A stretch of DNA of 9,066 bases from Deltaproteobacteria bacterium (lineage in GTDB: Bacteria; Desulfobacterota; GWC2-55-46), in NCBI GenBank assembly GCA_016218095.1, contig JACREV010000102.1, positions 1 through 9,066 of the forward strand, written 5' to 3'. A program made the position numbers and the translations under genes. Shown in pieces: positions 1 to 5,254 of this stretch. A model generated the notes under the pieces. The model saw only the letters and a list, made by a program, of their open reading frames with translations, made no database searches and was not told the origin of the DNA. Position 1 is the first letter of the stretch, and the number at the start of each line of letters is the position of its first letter.

Positions 1-323
1 ATGTATTTGTCACAGCCTGCGACATGCCCTTTCTGGACATGGCGGTCGTCAGGAAAGTCGCAAGCTCGATCGACGGCCATGACGCCGTGGTCCCCTTCCT
101 GGGCAAGAGGCTCCACCCCATGCACGCCGTCTACTCGAAAAGGTGCTTGAAGACGATCGAGGCGATGATAAAGGAAGGGAACCTGCGCATAACCGAGCTA
201 TTTGACAGGATAAAGACACAGCGCCTGACAGAAGAATTCTTCCGTGGCATGGACGCCGTAAGGTCGGTTGAGAACGTAAACACCAAAGAGGAGCTCGAAA
301 GGCTATTGGGCTTGATACGATGA
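1..323 (+). CDS. mobA: Molybdenum cofactor guanylyltransferase MobA, C-terminal part (5' truncated by window edge)
   Basis: MobA transfers GMP from GTP to molybdopterin-bound molybdenum in the cytoplasm, making the guanine dinucleotide form of the cofactor used by many oxidoreductases. Reading from base 3, 106 codons are open to the TGA at 321-323. The visible part opens with VFVTACDMPFL, the strand and Mg-binding Asp motif (CDMP) of the MobA nucleotidyltransferase fold. It continues with a GKRLHPMHAVYSKRCL segment and ends with ENVNTKEELERL, which matches the NVNTPEDL-like C-terminal signature of the family. The GTP-binding N-terminus (LxGGxSxRMG) lies outside the window. The stop codon overlaps the mazG start (ATGA), so the two genes are probably co-transcribed and translationally coupled. 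A related MobA-like NTP transferase is possible, but the C-terminal motif favours true MobA. Confidence 0.85.
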   Translation, partial: VFVTACDMPFLDMAVVRKVASSIDGHDAVVPFLGKRLHPMHAVYSKRCLKTIEAMIKEGNLRITELFDRIKTQRLTEEFFRGMDAVRSVENVNTKEELERLLGLIR

Positions 324-1105
324 AAAGACCGGATATCGGAAAGCTTAAGGACCTCATGGCGAGGCTCCGGGGGGACGGAGGATGCCCCTGGGACAGGGAG
401 CAGACGCTTCCTTCCCTCGTACCCTTCATTATAGAGGAGGCCTACGAGGTAATCTCGGCGATAGACTCCAAAGACCCGGTGCATATCAAGGAAGAGCTCG
501 GCGACCTCCTCTTCCAGATAATATTCTCCGCCCGCATAATGGAGGAGGCAGGGAGCTTCGACCTTAGCGACGTGATAGATACTTCGCACGAGAAGATGGT
601 CAGGCGCCACCCCCATGTATTCGGGGAGGCGAAGGCCGAGACATCCGAAGAGGTCTTGAAGCACTGGGCTGAGATAAAAAAAGAGGAAAAAAAGGCCGCC
701 AAGCCCGAGGGCTATCTTTCCGGCATACCCGAGAAGATGCCGGCGTTGCTACGCGCCCACAAAATCAGCCAGAAGGCGGCGAAGGTCGGCTTTGACTGGA
801 AGGACGTCGAAGAGGTCTTCGTAAAGCTCGAGGAAGAGCTTAACGAGTTCAAGGCTGAGGTTCGGAAACGCGACGCCGATGGCATGGAAGAGGAGCTCGG
901 CGACCTCTTGTTCACCATCGTGAACGTCAGCAGGTTCCTTGAGGTCAACCCCGAGGACGCTCTAAGGAAGACGATCGGCAAGTTCATAAACCGCTTCCAC
1001 CATATCGAGAGTACGATTATGGACAAGGGCCTCGACCTTTCGGCCGTTGACCTCGAAGAGATGGAGCGCCTCTGGCAGGAGGCGAAGGCCCTGGAAAAAA
1101 AGTGA
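320..1105 (+). CDS. mazG: Nucleoside triphosphate pyrophosphohydrolase MazG
   Basis: MazG hydrolyses (d)NTPs to NMP plus pyrophosphate. It is a cytoplasmic house-cleaning enzyme that in E. coli also affects ppGpp-linked stress responses. The protein has 261 residues, very close to the roughly 263 of E. coli MazG. It holds two all-alpha MazG repeats, each with the EExxE...ExxD metal-binding pattern: E39/E40/E43 with E59/D62 in the N-terminal repeat, and E172/E173/E176 with E192/D195 in the C-terminal repeat. The N-terminal GGCPWDREQT segment (about 20-29) is a family hallmark. Both metal sites look intact, so this is the full-length tandem form and not a single-domain phage-type MazG. The ATG at 320 overlaps the mobA stop, which fixes the start by coupling. 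It is the last gene of its plus-strand unit and converges on murJ. Confidence 0.95.
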   Translation: MKRPDIGKLKDLMARLRGDGGCPWDREQTLPSLVPFIIEEAYEVISAIDSKDPVHIKEELGDLLFQIIFSARIMEEAGSFDLSDVIDTSHEKMVRRHPHVFGEAKAETSEEVLKHWAEIKKEEKKAAKPEGYLSGIPEKMPALLRAHKISQKAAKVGFDWKDVEEVFVKLEEELNEFKAEVRKRDADGMEEELGDLLFTIVNVSRFLEVNPEDALRKTIGKFINRFHHIESTIMDKGLDLSAVDLEEMERLWQEAKALEKK

Positions 1106-1141
1106 AGCTTAACGTGCCCTTGTAGAGATGTCCCCATTTTC

Positions 1142-1161
1142 TGTGGATAACTTGTTGACAA
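1142..1161. other. DnaA-box-like 9-mer pair
   Basis: TGTGGATAA (1142-1150) is the exact complement of the strong DnaA box TTATCCACA. TGTTGACAA (1153-1161) follows in the same orientation at an 11-bp period and differs from the box at two positions. No dnaA, dnaN, AT-rich unwinding element or box cluster is visible, so this is at most a DnaA-binding or titration site and could be chance. Confidence 0.25.
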
Positions 1162-1229
1162 CTACCCGGATGCAAAATTCGCTTGAACAGTATAGTACGG
1201 CGATTCCGCTTATTGCCTAATTTTTAATC

Positions 1230-1303
1230 AGTAGTTTCCCCTTCAAAAACAACTACTTCTGCCGTTTGCAGGGCCTTTTCATTTGGGCGGTTTTTTAACG
1301 CCC
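1230..1303. other. Hairpins in the mazG/murJ convergent gap, possible weak terminators
   Basis: Two inverted repeats lie between the facing 3' ends of mazG and murJ. AGTAGTT (1230-1236) pairs with AACTACT (1251-1257) around a 14-nt loop. GGGCG (1285-1289) pairs with CGCCC (1299-1303), with the murJ stop codon and a T run inside the loop. Neither has a proper U tract after the stem in either direction, so they are poor intrinsic terminators. Transcription from one or both sides may end by another mechanism. Confidence 0.3.
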
Positions 1304-2857
1304 TTTCTTCAAAATCCCCTTTAAAAACGTCATTTCAGGTGTGGAGAGGGCCCTCGCCGCGCCGATGTACACTACAAGACCTATCACCAGACAGAACGAG
1401 AGGAGGACCGCCTTCATCATCACACCCATGAGATCGAAGTCAGCTTTAAAGATGATGAGGTAGATCGCCCCGCCCATTATTAGCGACGCGACAGACGATT
1501 TAAGGGCAGAGGTGAAGATGAGCCTGCCTCCGAACCTCCCGAACCTCTTCTTGAGCACGAGAAGGAGCGCGACCATGTTTACGGCGGAAGAAAGGGAGGT
1601 CGCAAGCGCAAGCCCCGCGTGTCCCATTGGGCCGACGAGGATGAAGCAGAAGACGGCGTTCGCGATAAAGGCGAAGAAGGCTATCCAGACCGGGGTCGCC
1701 GTGTCCTTGACCGAATAGAAGACTGAAGTGAGTATCCTTGAGGTCGATACCGGCACGAGACCGAGCGCATAGTAATAGAGGGCGACGGCTGTGCCTGCGG
1801 ACGCCTCCGCGCCGAACTCCCCTCGCCTGAACAGGACCTCGGTTATCGGATAGCTGAGGACAAAGAGCCCGACTGTCGCCGGGATGGTGACGAAGTTTAC
1901 TATCCTGAGCGCGAATGAAAGGGACGACCTGAACCCCTCCCAGTCCTTTTTGGCCACATGCTCGGATAAGCTCGGCAGGGCCGCGGTCGAGACCGCCACG
2001 CCGAATACCCCGAGAGGCAGTTCCATCAGCCTTCCGGCGTAGTAGAGGTAAGAAACACTCCCTTCGGCGAGGTGGGATGAGAACCACAATATCACGAAGT
2101 TATTGAGCTGGTAGACCCCCATGCCGAAGGCCGCCGGGCCCATGAGTATGAAAATCTTCTTTATCGCCTCGTCCCTGAAATGGAACCGGGGCCTGGGCGA
2201 CATCCCGTACTTCTTGAGGTACGGGACCTGGAGGAACATCTGGAGAAATCCTCCGAGGAGCACCCCTATGGCGAGCGCGTAGACCGGGGTATCCAGAAAT
2301 GGCGCTACCGCGAATATGCAGAGGATTATGGCGATATTAAAGAATACCGGGGCGATAGCCGGGGCCGCAAAGTGCCTGTACGAGTTAAGGACCCCCATTG
2401 CTATGGCCATGAGCCCGATAAAGACCATGTACGGGAACATGAGACGCGTAAGGTCCACGGTTATCGAGAACTTGAGCGCGTCCGTAGCGAACCCCGGCGA
2501 CATGAGGAGGACTATCTCGCGGGAGAATATTACTCCAAGGAGGGTTAGTATGATGAGGATAATAGCGAAGAGCGTAAAGACGCTCGAGACGAGGTCGCGC
2601 GTCGACTCCTTAGACCTCTCCCCCATCTCCTCGGTGAATATCGGGATAAAGGTGGAAGTAAGCGCGCCCTCGCCGACGAGCCTCCGTAGCAGGTTCGATA
2701 TCCTGAAGGCCATGAAGAAGGCGTCGGCGTAGAGCCCCGCGCCGAAGGCGTAGGCGACCGCCGCGTCCCTTATGTAGCCGAGTATCCGGCTCAATACGGT
2801 CGCCCCGCCGACGATGGACGCCGCCCCGGTTATCTTTCTCTCGTGGGATTGGGTCAT
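1295..2857 (-). CDS. murJ: Lipid II flippase MurJ (MviN)
   Basis: MurJ is an inner-membrane protein of the MOP exporter superfamily. It flips the peptidoglycan precursor lipid II from the cytoplasmic to the periplasmic leaflet. The 520-residue product is strongly hydrophobic throughout, consistent with the 14 membrane helices of the family. It carries the MurJ N-terminal signature SRILGYIRD (residues 23-31); R24 and R30 correspond to the essential cavity arginines of E. coli MurJ helix 1. The segment DAFFMAFRISNLLRRLVGEGAL (about 45-66) is also typical, with the conserved LLRR arginines at 58-59. The ATG at 2857 gives the standard N-terminus; the ribosome site is weak (TGGA about 6 nt upstream). 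It is transcribed alone, divergent from rpsT and convergent with mazG. E. coli also has murJ fairly near rpsT, though in a different arrangement. Confidence 0.95.
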   Translation of the reverse strand: MTQSHERKITGAASIVGGATVLSRILGYIRDAAVAYAFGAGLYADAFFMAFRISNLLRRLVGEGALTSTFIPIFTEEMGERSKESTRDLVSSVFTLFAIILIILTLLGVIFSREIVLLMSPGFATDALKFSITVDLTRLMFPYMVFIGLMAIAMGVLNSYRHFAAPAIAPVFFNIAIILCIFAVAPFLDTPVYALAIGVLLGGFLQMFLQVPYLKKYGMSPRPRFHFRDEAIKKIFILMGPAAFGMGVYQLNNFVILWFSSHLAEGSVSYLYYAGRLMELPLGVFGVAVSTAALPSLSEHVAKKDWEGFRSSLSFALRIVNFVTIPATVGLFVLSYPITEVLFRRGEFGAEASAGTAVALYYYALGLVPVSTSRILTSVFYSVKDTATPVWIAFFAFIANAVFCFILVGPMGHAGLALATSLSSAVNMVALLLVLKKRFGRFGGRLIFTSALKSSVASLIMGGAIYLIIFKADFDLMGVMMKAVLLSFCLVIGLVVYIGAARALSTPEMTFLKGILKKGR

Positions 2858-2874
2858 TTAAAGTCCAAAAAGCC

Positions 2875-2903
2875 TTGACAAAGCCCCTAAAAAGGCATAT
2901 TAT
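2875..2903 (+). promoter_or_regulatory. Sigma-70-type promoter reading toward rpsT
   Basis: A perfect -35 box TTGACA (2875-2880) is followed after exactly 17 bp by TATTAT (2898-2903), one mismatch from the -10 consensus. Transcription would start near 2910, giving rpsT a leader of about 187 nt. The promoter sits within 50 bp of the murJ start on the opposite strand, so the two genes may interfere. A lone TACAAT at 3064-3069 could be a second -10 closer to rpsT, but it lacks a good -35. Confidence 0.75.
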
Positions 2904-2915
2904 CTTTTTTTCATC

Positions 2916-3017
2916 AGAGGCCCCGTCCCCAACTCCCCATTCAACCGGGCCTTTAACAAGAGAGATTAACAAATTTGATTTTCAAAAGGTAGCGGAAAGT
3001 TGGGCCGGGGGAATGGG
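2916..3017 (+). promoter_or_regulatory. Potentially structured rpsT mRNA leader
   Basis: Downstream of the predicted start site, several complementary segments can be seen. AGGCCC (2918-2923) pairs with GGGCCT (2947-2952), extendable to about 8 bp. CCCAACT (2928-2934) pairs with AGTTGGG (2998-3004). CCCATTC (2936-2942) pairs with GAATGGG (3011-3017). The second and third pairings cross each other, and both involve the loop of the first, so they imply a pseudoknot or mutually exclusive folds. A role in S20 autoregulation is inference only. Confidence 0.3.
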
Positions 3018-3082
3018 ATTAAAACGATTTTGTTTGAGGGCTAACTTAGGACTTATTTTAAGGTACAATTTTTAAACAATAC

Positions 3083-3099
3083 GGAGGAAGAAGAAGTTG
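3083..3099 (+). promoter_or_regulatory. Shine-Dalgarno GGAGG with TTG start codon of rpsT
   Basis: GGAGG (3083-3087) lies 9 nt before TTG (3097-3099). The encoded MANHQSAIKRHKQS begins exactly at the conserved S20 N-terminus, and no ATG or GTG in frame fits, so TTG is the start. E. coli rpsT also uses UUG, a feature tied there to weak initiation and feedback control by S20. Confidence 0.8.
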
Positions 3100-3366
3100 G
3101 CAAACCACCAGTCAGCAATAAAGAGGCACAAGCAGAGCGAAAATCGGAGGCTCCGTAACGTAGCCACGAAGTCTAACCTTAGGACCGCAGTTAAGAAGGT
3201 CACCGACGCCGTAACCGCCGGGAACGCGGAAGAAGCGGCAAAGTCCCTTAAGACCGCGGTCTCCACGCTCGACAGCGCGGTATCGAAAAAGGTCCTTCAC
3301 AGGAACAACGCGTCCCGGAAGGTCGCAAGGCTCACAAAGGCCGTAAGCTCGATAAAGGCGAAGTAG
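3097..3366 (+). CDS. rpsT: 30S ribosomal protein S20 (bS20)
   Basis: S20 is a small primary 16S rRNA-binding protein of the 30S subunit body that stabilises early assembly. The 89-residue product matches the family's usual length (E. coli 87). It has the diagnostic N-terminus ANHQSAIKRHKQSENRRLRN, the K/R-rich helical body, and the HRNNASRKVARL motif (from about residue 67) near the C-terminus that contacts rRNA. Initiation is at TTG, preceded by a strong GGAGG. It has its own consensus promoter at 2875-2903, a long leader and an intrinsic terminator just downstream, so it is a single-gene transcription unit. It diverges from murJ and converges with holA. The combination of a strong promoter, UUG start and foldable leader suggests translational feedback, by analogy with E. 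coli. Confidence 0.97.
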   Translation: MANHQSAIKRHKQSENRRLRNVATKSNLRTAVKKVTDAVTAGNAEEAAKSLKTAVSTLDSAVSKKVLHRNNASRKVARLTKAVSSIKAK

Positions 3367-3401
3367 CCCGTCTTAAGGCCTACTACATAGCTACTACCTA
3401 C

Positions 3402-3439
3402 AAAACCTCCCGCACCTGGCGTGCGCGGAGGTTTTTTTT
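3402..3439 (+). terminator. Intrinsic terminator of rpsT
   Basis: The stem is AAAACCTCC (3402-3410) plus CGCAC (3411-3415), loop CTGGC (3416-3420), then GTGCG (3421-3425), a bulged C (3426) and GGAGG running into eight T (3432-3439). It lies 36 nt after the rpsT stop. In the reverse direction only four T follow the stem, so it would serve holA, whose stop is at 3444, less well. Confidence 0.9.
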
Positions 3440-3443
3440 GAGC

Positions 3444-4394
3444 CTACCCGCACAACTCCATAATCAACCTCGGCAAAATCACCGGCTCTGGCACGCGGTT
3501 GGATTTAAGGTCGGCGTCCGCCTTCAGGAGCTTCTCTATCGCTACCTTAAGCTCCCTCTCCGAGAACTTCCTCGACCTTCTTAAGTACCCGTCGGCGTAC
3601 TTGGGGAAGAGGCCCAGAAGCGACGGCAATTTATCAGGCGGCGTGCCTTTTTTGAGGAGCGCCTTGATCTTAAGGAGCGTCCTTATCTGCCTTGCAATCG
3701 ACCCGAGGACCTTTAGCGGCTCTTCATCCGAGATTTTTTCATAGATATAGAGCGCCTTCTTCAAATCCTTCGCGCCTATGGCGTCGGAGAGACCGAATAT
3801 CGACTCCTCGCGGCAGTCCAGCCCCGCGTCCTCGACGTCCTTCTCCTCTATAACAGCCTTCTCCCACGCGTAAAGGACTATCTTTTGAAGCTCCGAGTGT
3901 ATGTCCCGGAGCTTGCCGCCGCCGAGCTCGACGAGCTTCCTTACCGCGCCGTCAGAGATCGTCTTCCCCTCTTTTTTTACGTTTTTCCGAACCCACGCGA
4001 ACAGCTCTTCGTCAGAGGGCCTCTCGCAGGCCTTCAGATACCCGCCTTCGACAAGGGCCTTGGCAAAGGCAGATGTCCTGTTGAGCTTCGCGTCCATCGA
4101 GACGAATACGAGGCAGGTCGAAGGGGACGGCCTTTTGACGTACGGGATTAGGGCCTCGGTATGCTTGTCCTTGAAGTTCTCCGCGCCCTTTACGACGACG
4201 AGACGCCATTCCGCAAAGGCGGGCATGGTAGAGGCCGCGGCTACTATGTCGGACGGGTCGGCCTTTGCATCGAACGAATGGTAGTTCATCGAGGCGAACC
4301 CGCCCTTCAGGGCCTCTGCCTTTATCGCGGAGAGCGTCTCTTCGATAAGGTAGTCGTCGCTTCCGTATATGTAGAAGACGGGTTTGAGCGTCAT
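3444..4394 (-). CDS. holA: DNA polymerase III subunit delta (HolA)
   Basis: HolA is the clamp-opening subunit of the replicative clamp loader. It binds and cracks the beta ring so that it can be placed on primed DNA. The 316-residue product (from ATG 4394) begins LKPVFYIYGSDDYLIEETL, the typical start of the AAA+-like delta fold, which lacks a working ATP site. The segment MPAFAEWRLVVVKGAE (about 57-72) corresponds to the beta-clamp contact region, with Ala-Phe where E. coli has Leu-Phe. The DEELFAWVRKNVKKEGKTI linker and the all-alpha C-terminal collar follow. A TTG at 4404-4406 would add four residues; I prefer ATG because family members start just before LKPV, but neither has a clear ribosome site. 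The order leuS-lptE-holA is a known Gram-negative cluster, here split by a 362-bp repeat-filled gap. Confidence 0.92.
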   Translation of the reverse strand: MTLKPVFYIYGSDDYLIEETLSAIKAEALKGGFASMNYHSFDAKADPSDIVAAASTMPAFAEWRLVVVKGAENFKDKHTEALIPYVKRPSPSTCLVFVSMDAKLNRTSAFAKALVEGGYLKACERPSDEELFAWVRKNVKKEGKTISDGAVRKLVELGGGKLRDIHSELQKIVLYAWEKAVIEEKDVEDAGLDCREESIFGLSDAIGAKDLKKALYIYEKISDEEPLKVLGSIARQIRTLLKIKALLKKGTPPDKLPSLLGLFPKYADGYLRRSRKFSERELKVAIEKLLKADADLKSNRVPEPVILPRLIMELCG

Positions 4395-4419
4395 TTGAGA
4401 GACCAATCCCTTATTGTGC

Positions 4420-4510
4420 TGTCATTGCGAGCAAAGCGAAGCAATCTCATCATTTCATACAACTTAACAAAAAATAAGATTGCTTCGTCGCCTTGCTCCT
4501 CGCAATGACA
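4420..4510. repeat. Inverted pair of TGTCATTGCGAG-type repeats
   Basis: The left arm (4420-4447) reads TGTCATTGCGAG, then an AG-rich linker ending GAAGCAATCT. The right arm (4477-4510) is its imperfect reverse complement, ending CTCGCAATGACA. About 29 bp of AT-rich spacer lie between them. Repeats of the form TGTCATTGCGAG...GAAGCAATCT are, to my knowledge, scattered in intergenic DNA of many bacterial genomes. The pair would form a long hairpin in RNA from either strand. It lies 26 bp upstream of the holA ATG. No coding sequence is seen in it. Confidence 0.8.
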
Positions 4511-4524
4511 ATGGCGCCGATTGT

Positions 4525-4740
4525 ATCCCCTTCCTAAAGGGCGACTATGGGGGATTATACTATAATCTCCCCTCGCCCCTCTTTAGGAAAGAGGGGGATT
4601 CGCGATTTAACCCCTCCCCTTAACAAGGGGAGGTTGAGAGGGGTGTTTTGAAAGTAAGACGACCTCCCCTTGCCCCTCCTTGGTAAGGAGGGGAGTCAAA
4701 AAACATCCCCCTTTTCTAAAGGGGGACTGAGGGGGATTAT
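4525..4740. repeat. Array of five C/G-rich hairpin repeats in alternating orientation
   Basis: Five degenerate copies of one unit (about 34-39 bp) follow each other: A 4525-4558 (forward), B 4562-4600 (reverse), C 4609-4645 (forward), D 4661-4697 (reverse) and E 4705-4740 (forward). A forward unit is a C-run/G-run hairpin (for example CCCCCTTTTCTAAAGGGGG) followed by a short linker and a second G run. A and E share the ends ATCCCC...GGGGATTAT. A and B meet in the palindrome GGGGGATTATA/TATAATC. Similar hairpin repeats are common in several Gram-negative lineages. The array occupies most of the lptE-holA gap and contains no gene. Confidence 0.8.
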
Positions 4741-4756
4741 ATATAAAAAGCAGTCC

Positions 4757-5254
4757 TCAGAAATTCTCCAGCAACCGCTCCTTCACAATCCTCGCCGTGT
4801 CCCTGGCGAGCTTTCTAAGCGCCGCCTCTTCGGCCTCCTTCGTGGCTGTTACATCCGAGGTGTTCACCACGAAGTCCTCGTAGTCGGAGATATTCTCATC
4901 CTTCCAGATGACCGCTCCATTTTTCAGAAGCGTGACAGAGAGGACGACTGATAGCCTGTACTCCTGGTTTACGTCGCTCTTCGAATAAGAGACCGCGGTC
5001 AGGTTGTACGACCTTATGACACCCTGCATCGTCCCATCGCCGTCGCCTCCGACCTTTACGGTCGTGACCATCTCCTCGACAAAGGCGTTAGTAAGGATCG
5101 CCTCGATGTTTGCCTTGTGGGTAGCGTTCGCGAATACCGGGATATCGAGCGAGGCCAGGTCGCCGGGCATCTTGCCGCCCTTCCCGGCTATGTGATAGCC
5201 GCACCCAACGAGCGCCAATAGAAAAATTATAATGAAGGTCTTCTTCAAGCTCAC
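4757..5254 (-). CDS. lptE: LPS-assembly lipoprotein LptE
   Basis: LptE (formerly RlpB) is an outer-membrane lipoprotein that sits inside the LptD barrel as its plug and helps insert lipopolysaccharide into the outer leaflet. The 165-residue product has a lipoprotein signal: positively charged LKK, a hydrophobic stretch (residues 7-16) and lipobox L15-V16-G17-C18, followed by the typical GYH motif right after the cysteine. The body contains SLDIPVFANATHKANIEAILTNAF (about 35-58), matching the LptE pattern of a short strand followed by a helix, then alternating strands and a charged C-terminal helix. Translation starts at GTG 5252-5254, overlapping the leuS TGA (GTGA) with only a weak ribosome site, so coupling to leuS is likely. 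Sequence conservation in this family is low; gene order supports the call. Confidence 0.88.
   Translation of the reverse strand: MSLKKTFIIIFLLALVGCGYHIAGKGGKMPGDLASLDIPVFANATHKANIEAILTNAFVEEMVTTVKVGGDGDGTMQGVIRSYNLTAVSYSKSDVNQEYRLSVVLSVTLLKNGAVIWKDENISDYEDFVVNTSDVTATKEAEEAALRKLARDTARIVKERLLENF

Noticed and set aside
49..702. Minus-strand open frames opposite mobA and mazG
   Set aside because: Serine- and arginine-rich low-complexity translations opposite clear mobA and mazG; shadow frames.
1106..1294. Replication origin
   Set aside because: One perfect DnaA box and one weak partner only; no box cluster, unwinding element or origin-associated genes.
2180..2732. Long open frames antisense to murJ
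   Set aside because: murJ is unmistakable on the minus strand; the plus-strand frames are highly charged shadows without family features.
2875..3075. Plus-strand open frame of 66 codons upstream of rpsT
   Set aside because: It begins on the TTG of the -35 box, has no ribosome site, resembles no protein and covers the promoter and leader. It is non-coding.
4525..4740. CRISPR array
   Set aside because: The units are degenerate, alternate in orientation and have no uniform unique spacers; no cas genes are present.
4670..4951. Open frame running from the hairpin array into antisense lptE
   Set aside because: It starts in repeat DNA and its product is the translated repeat (KEGSQKTSPFSKGGLRG). 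It is a typical repeat artefact.
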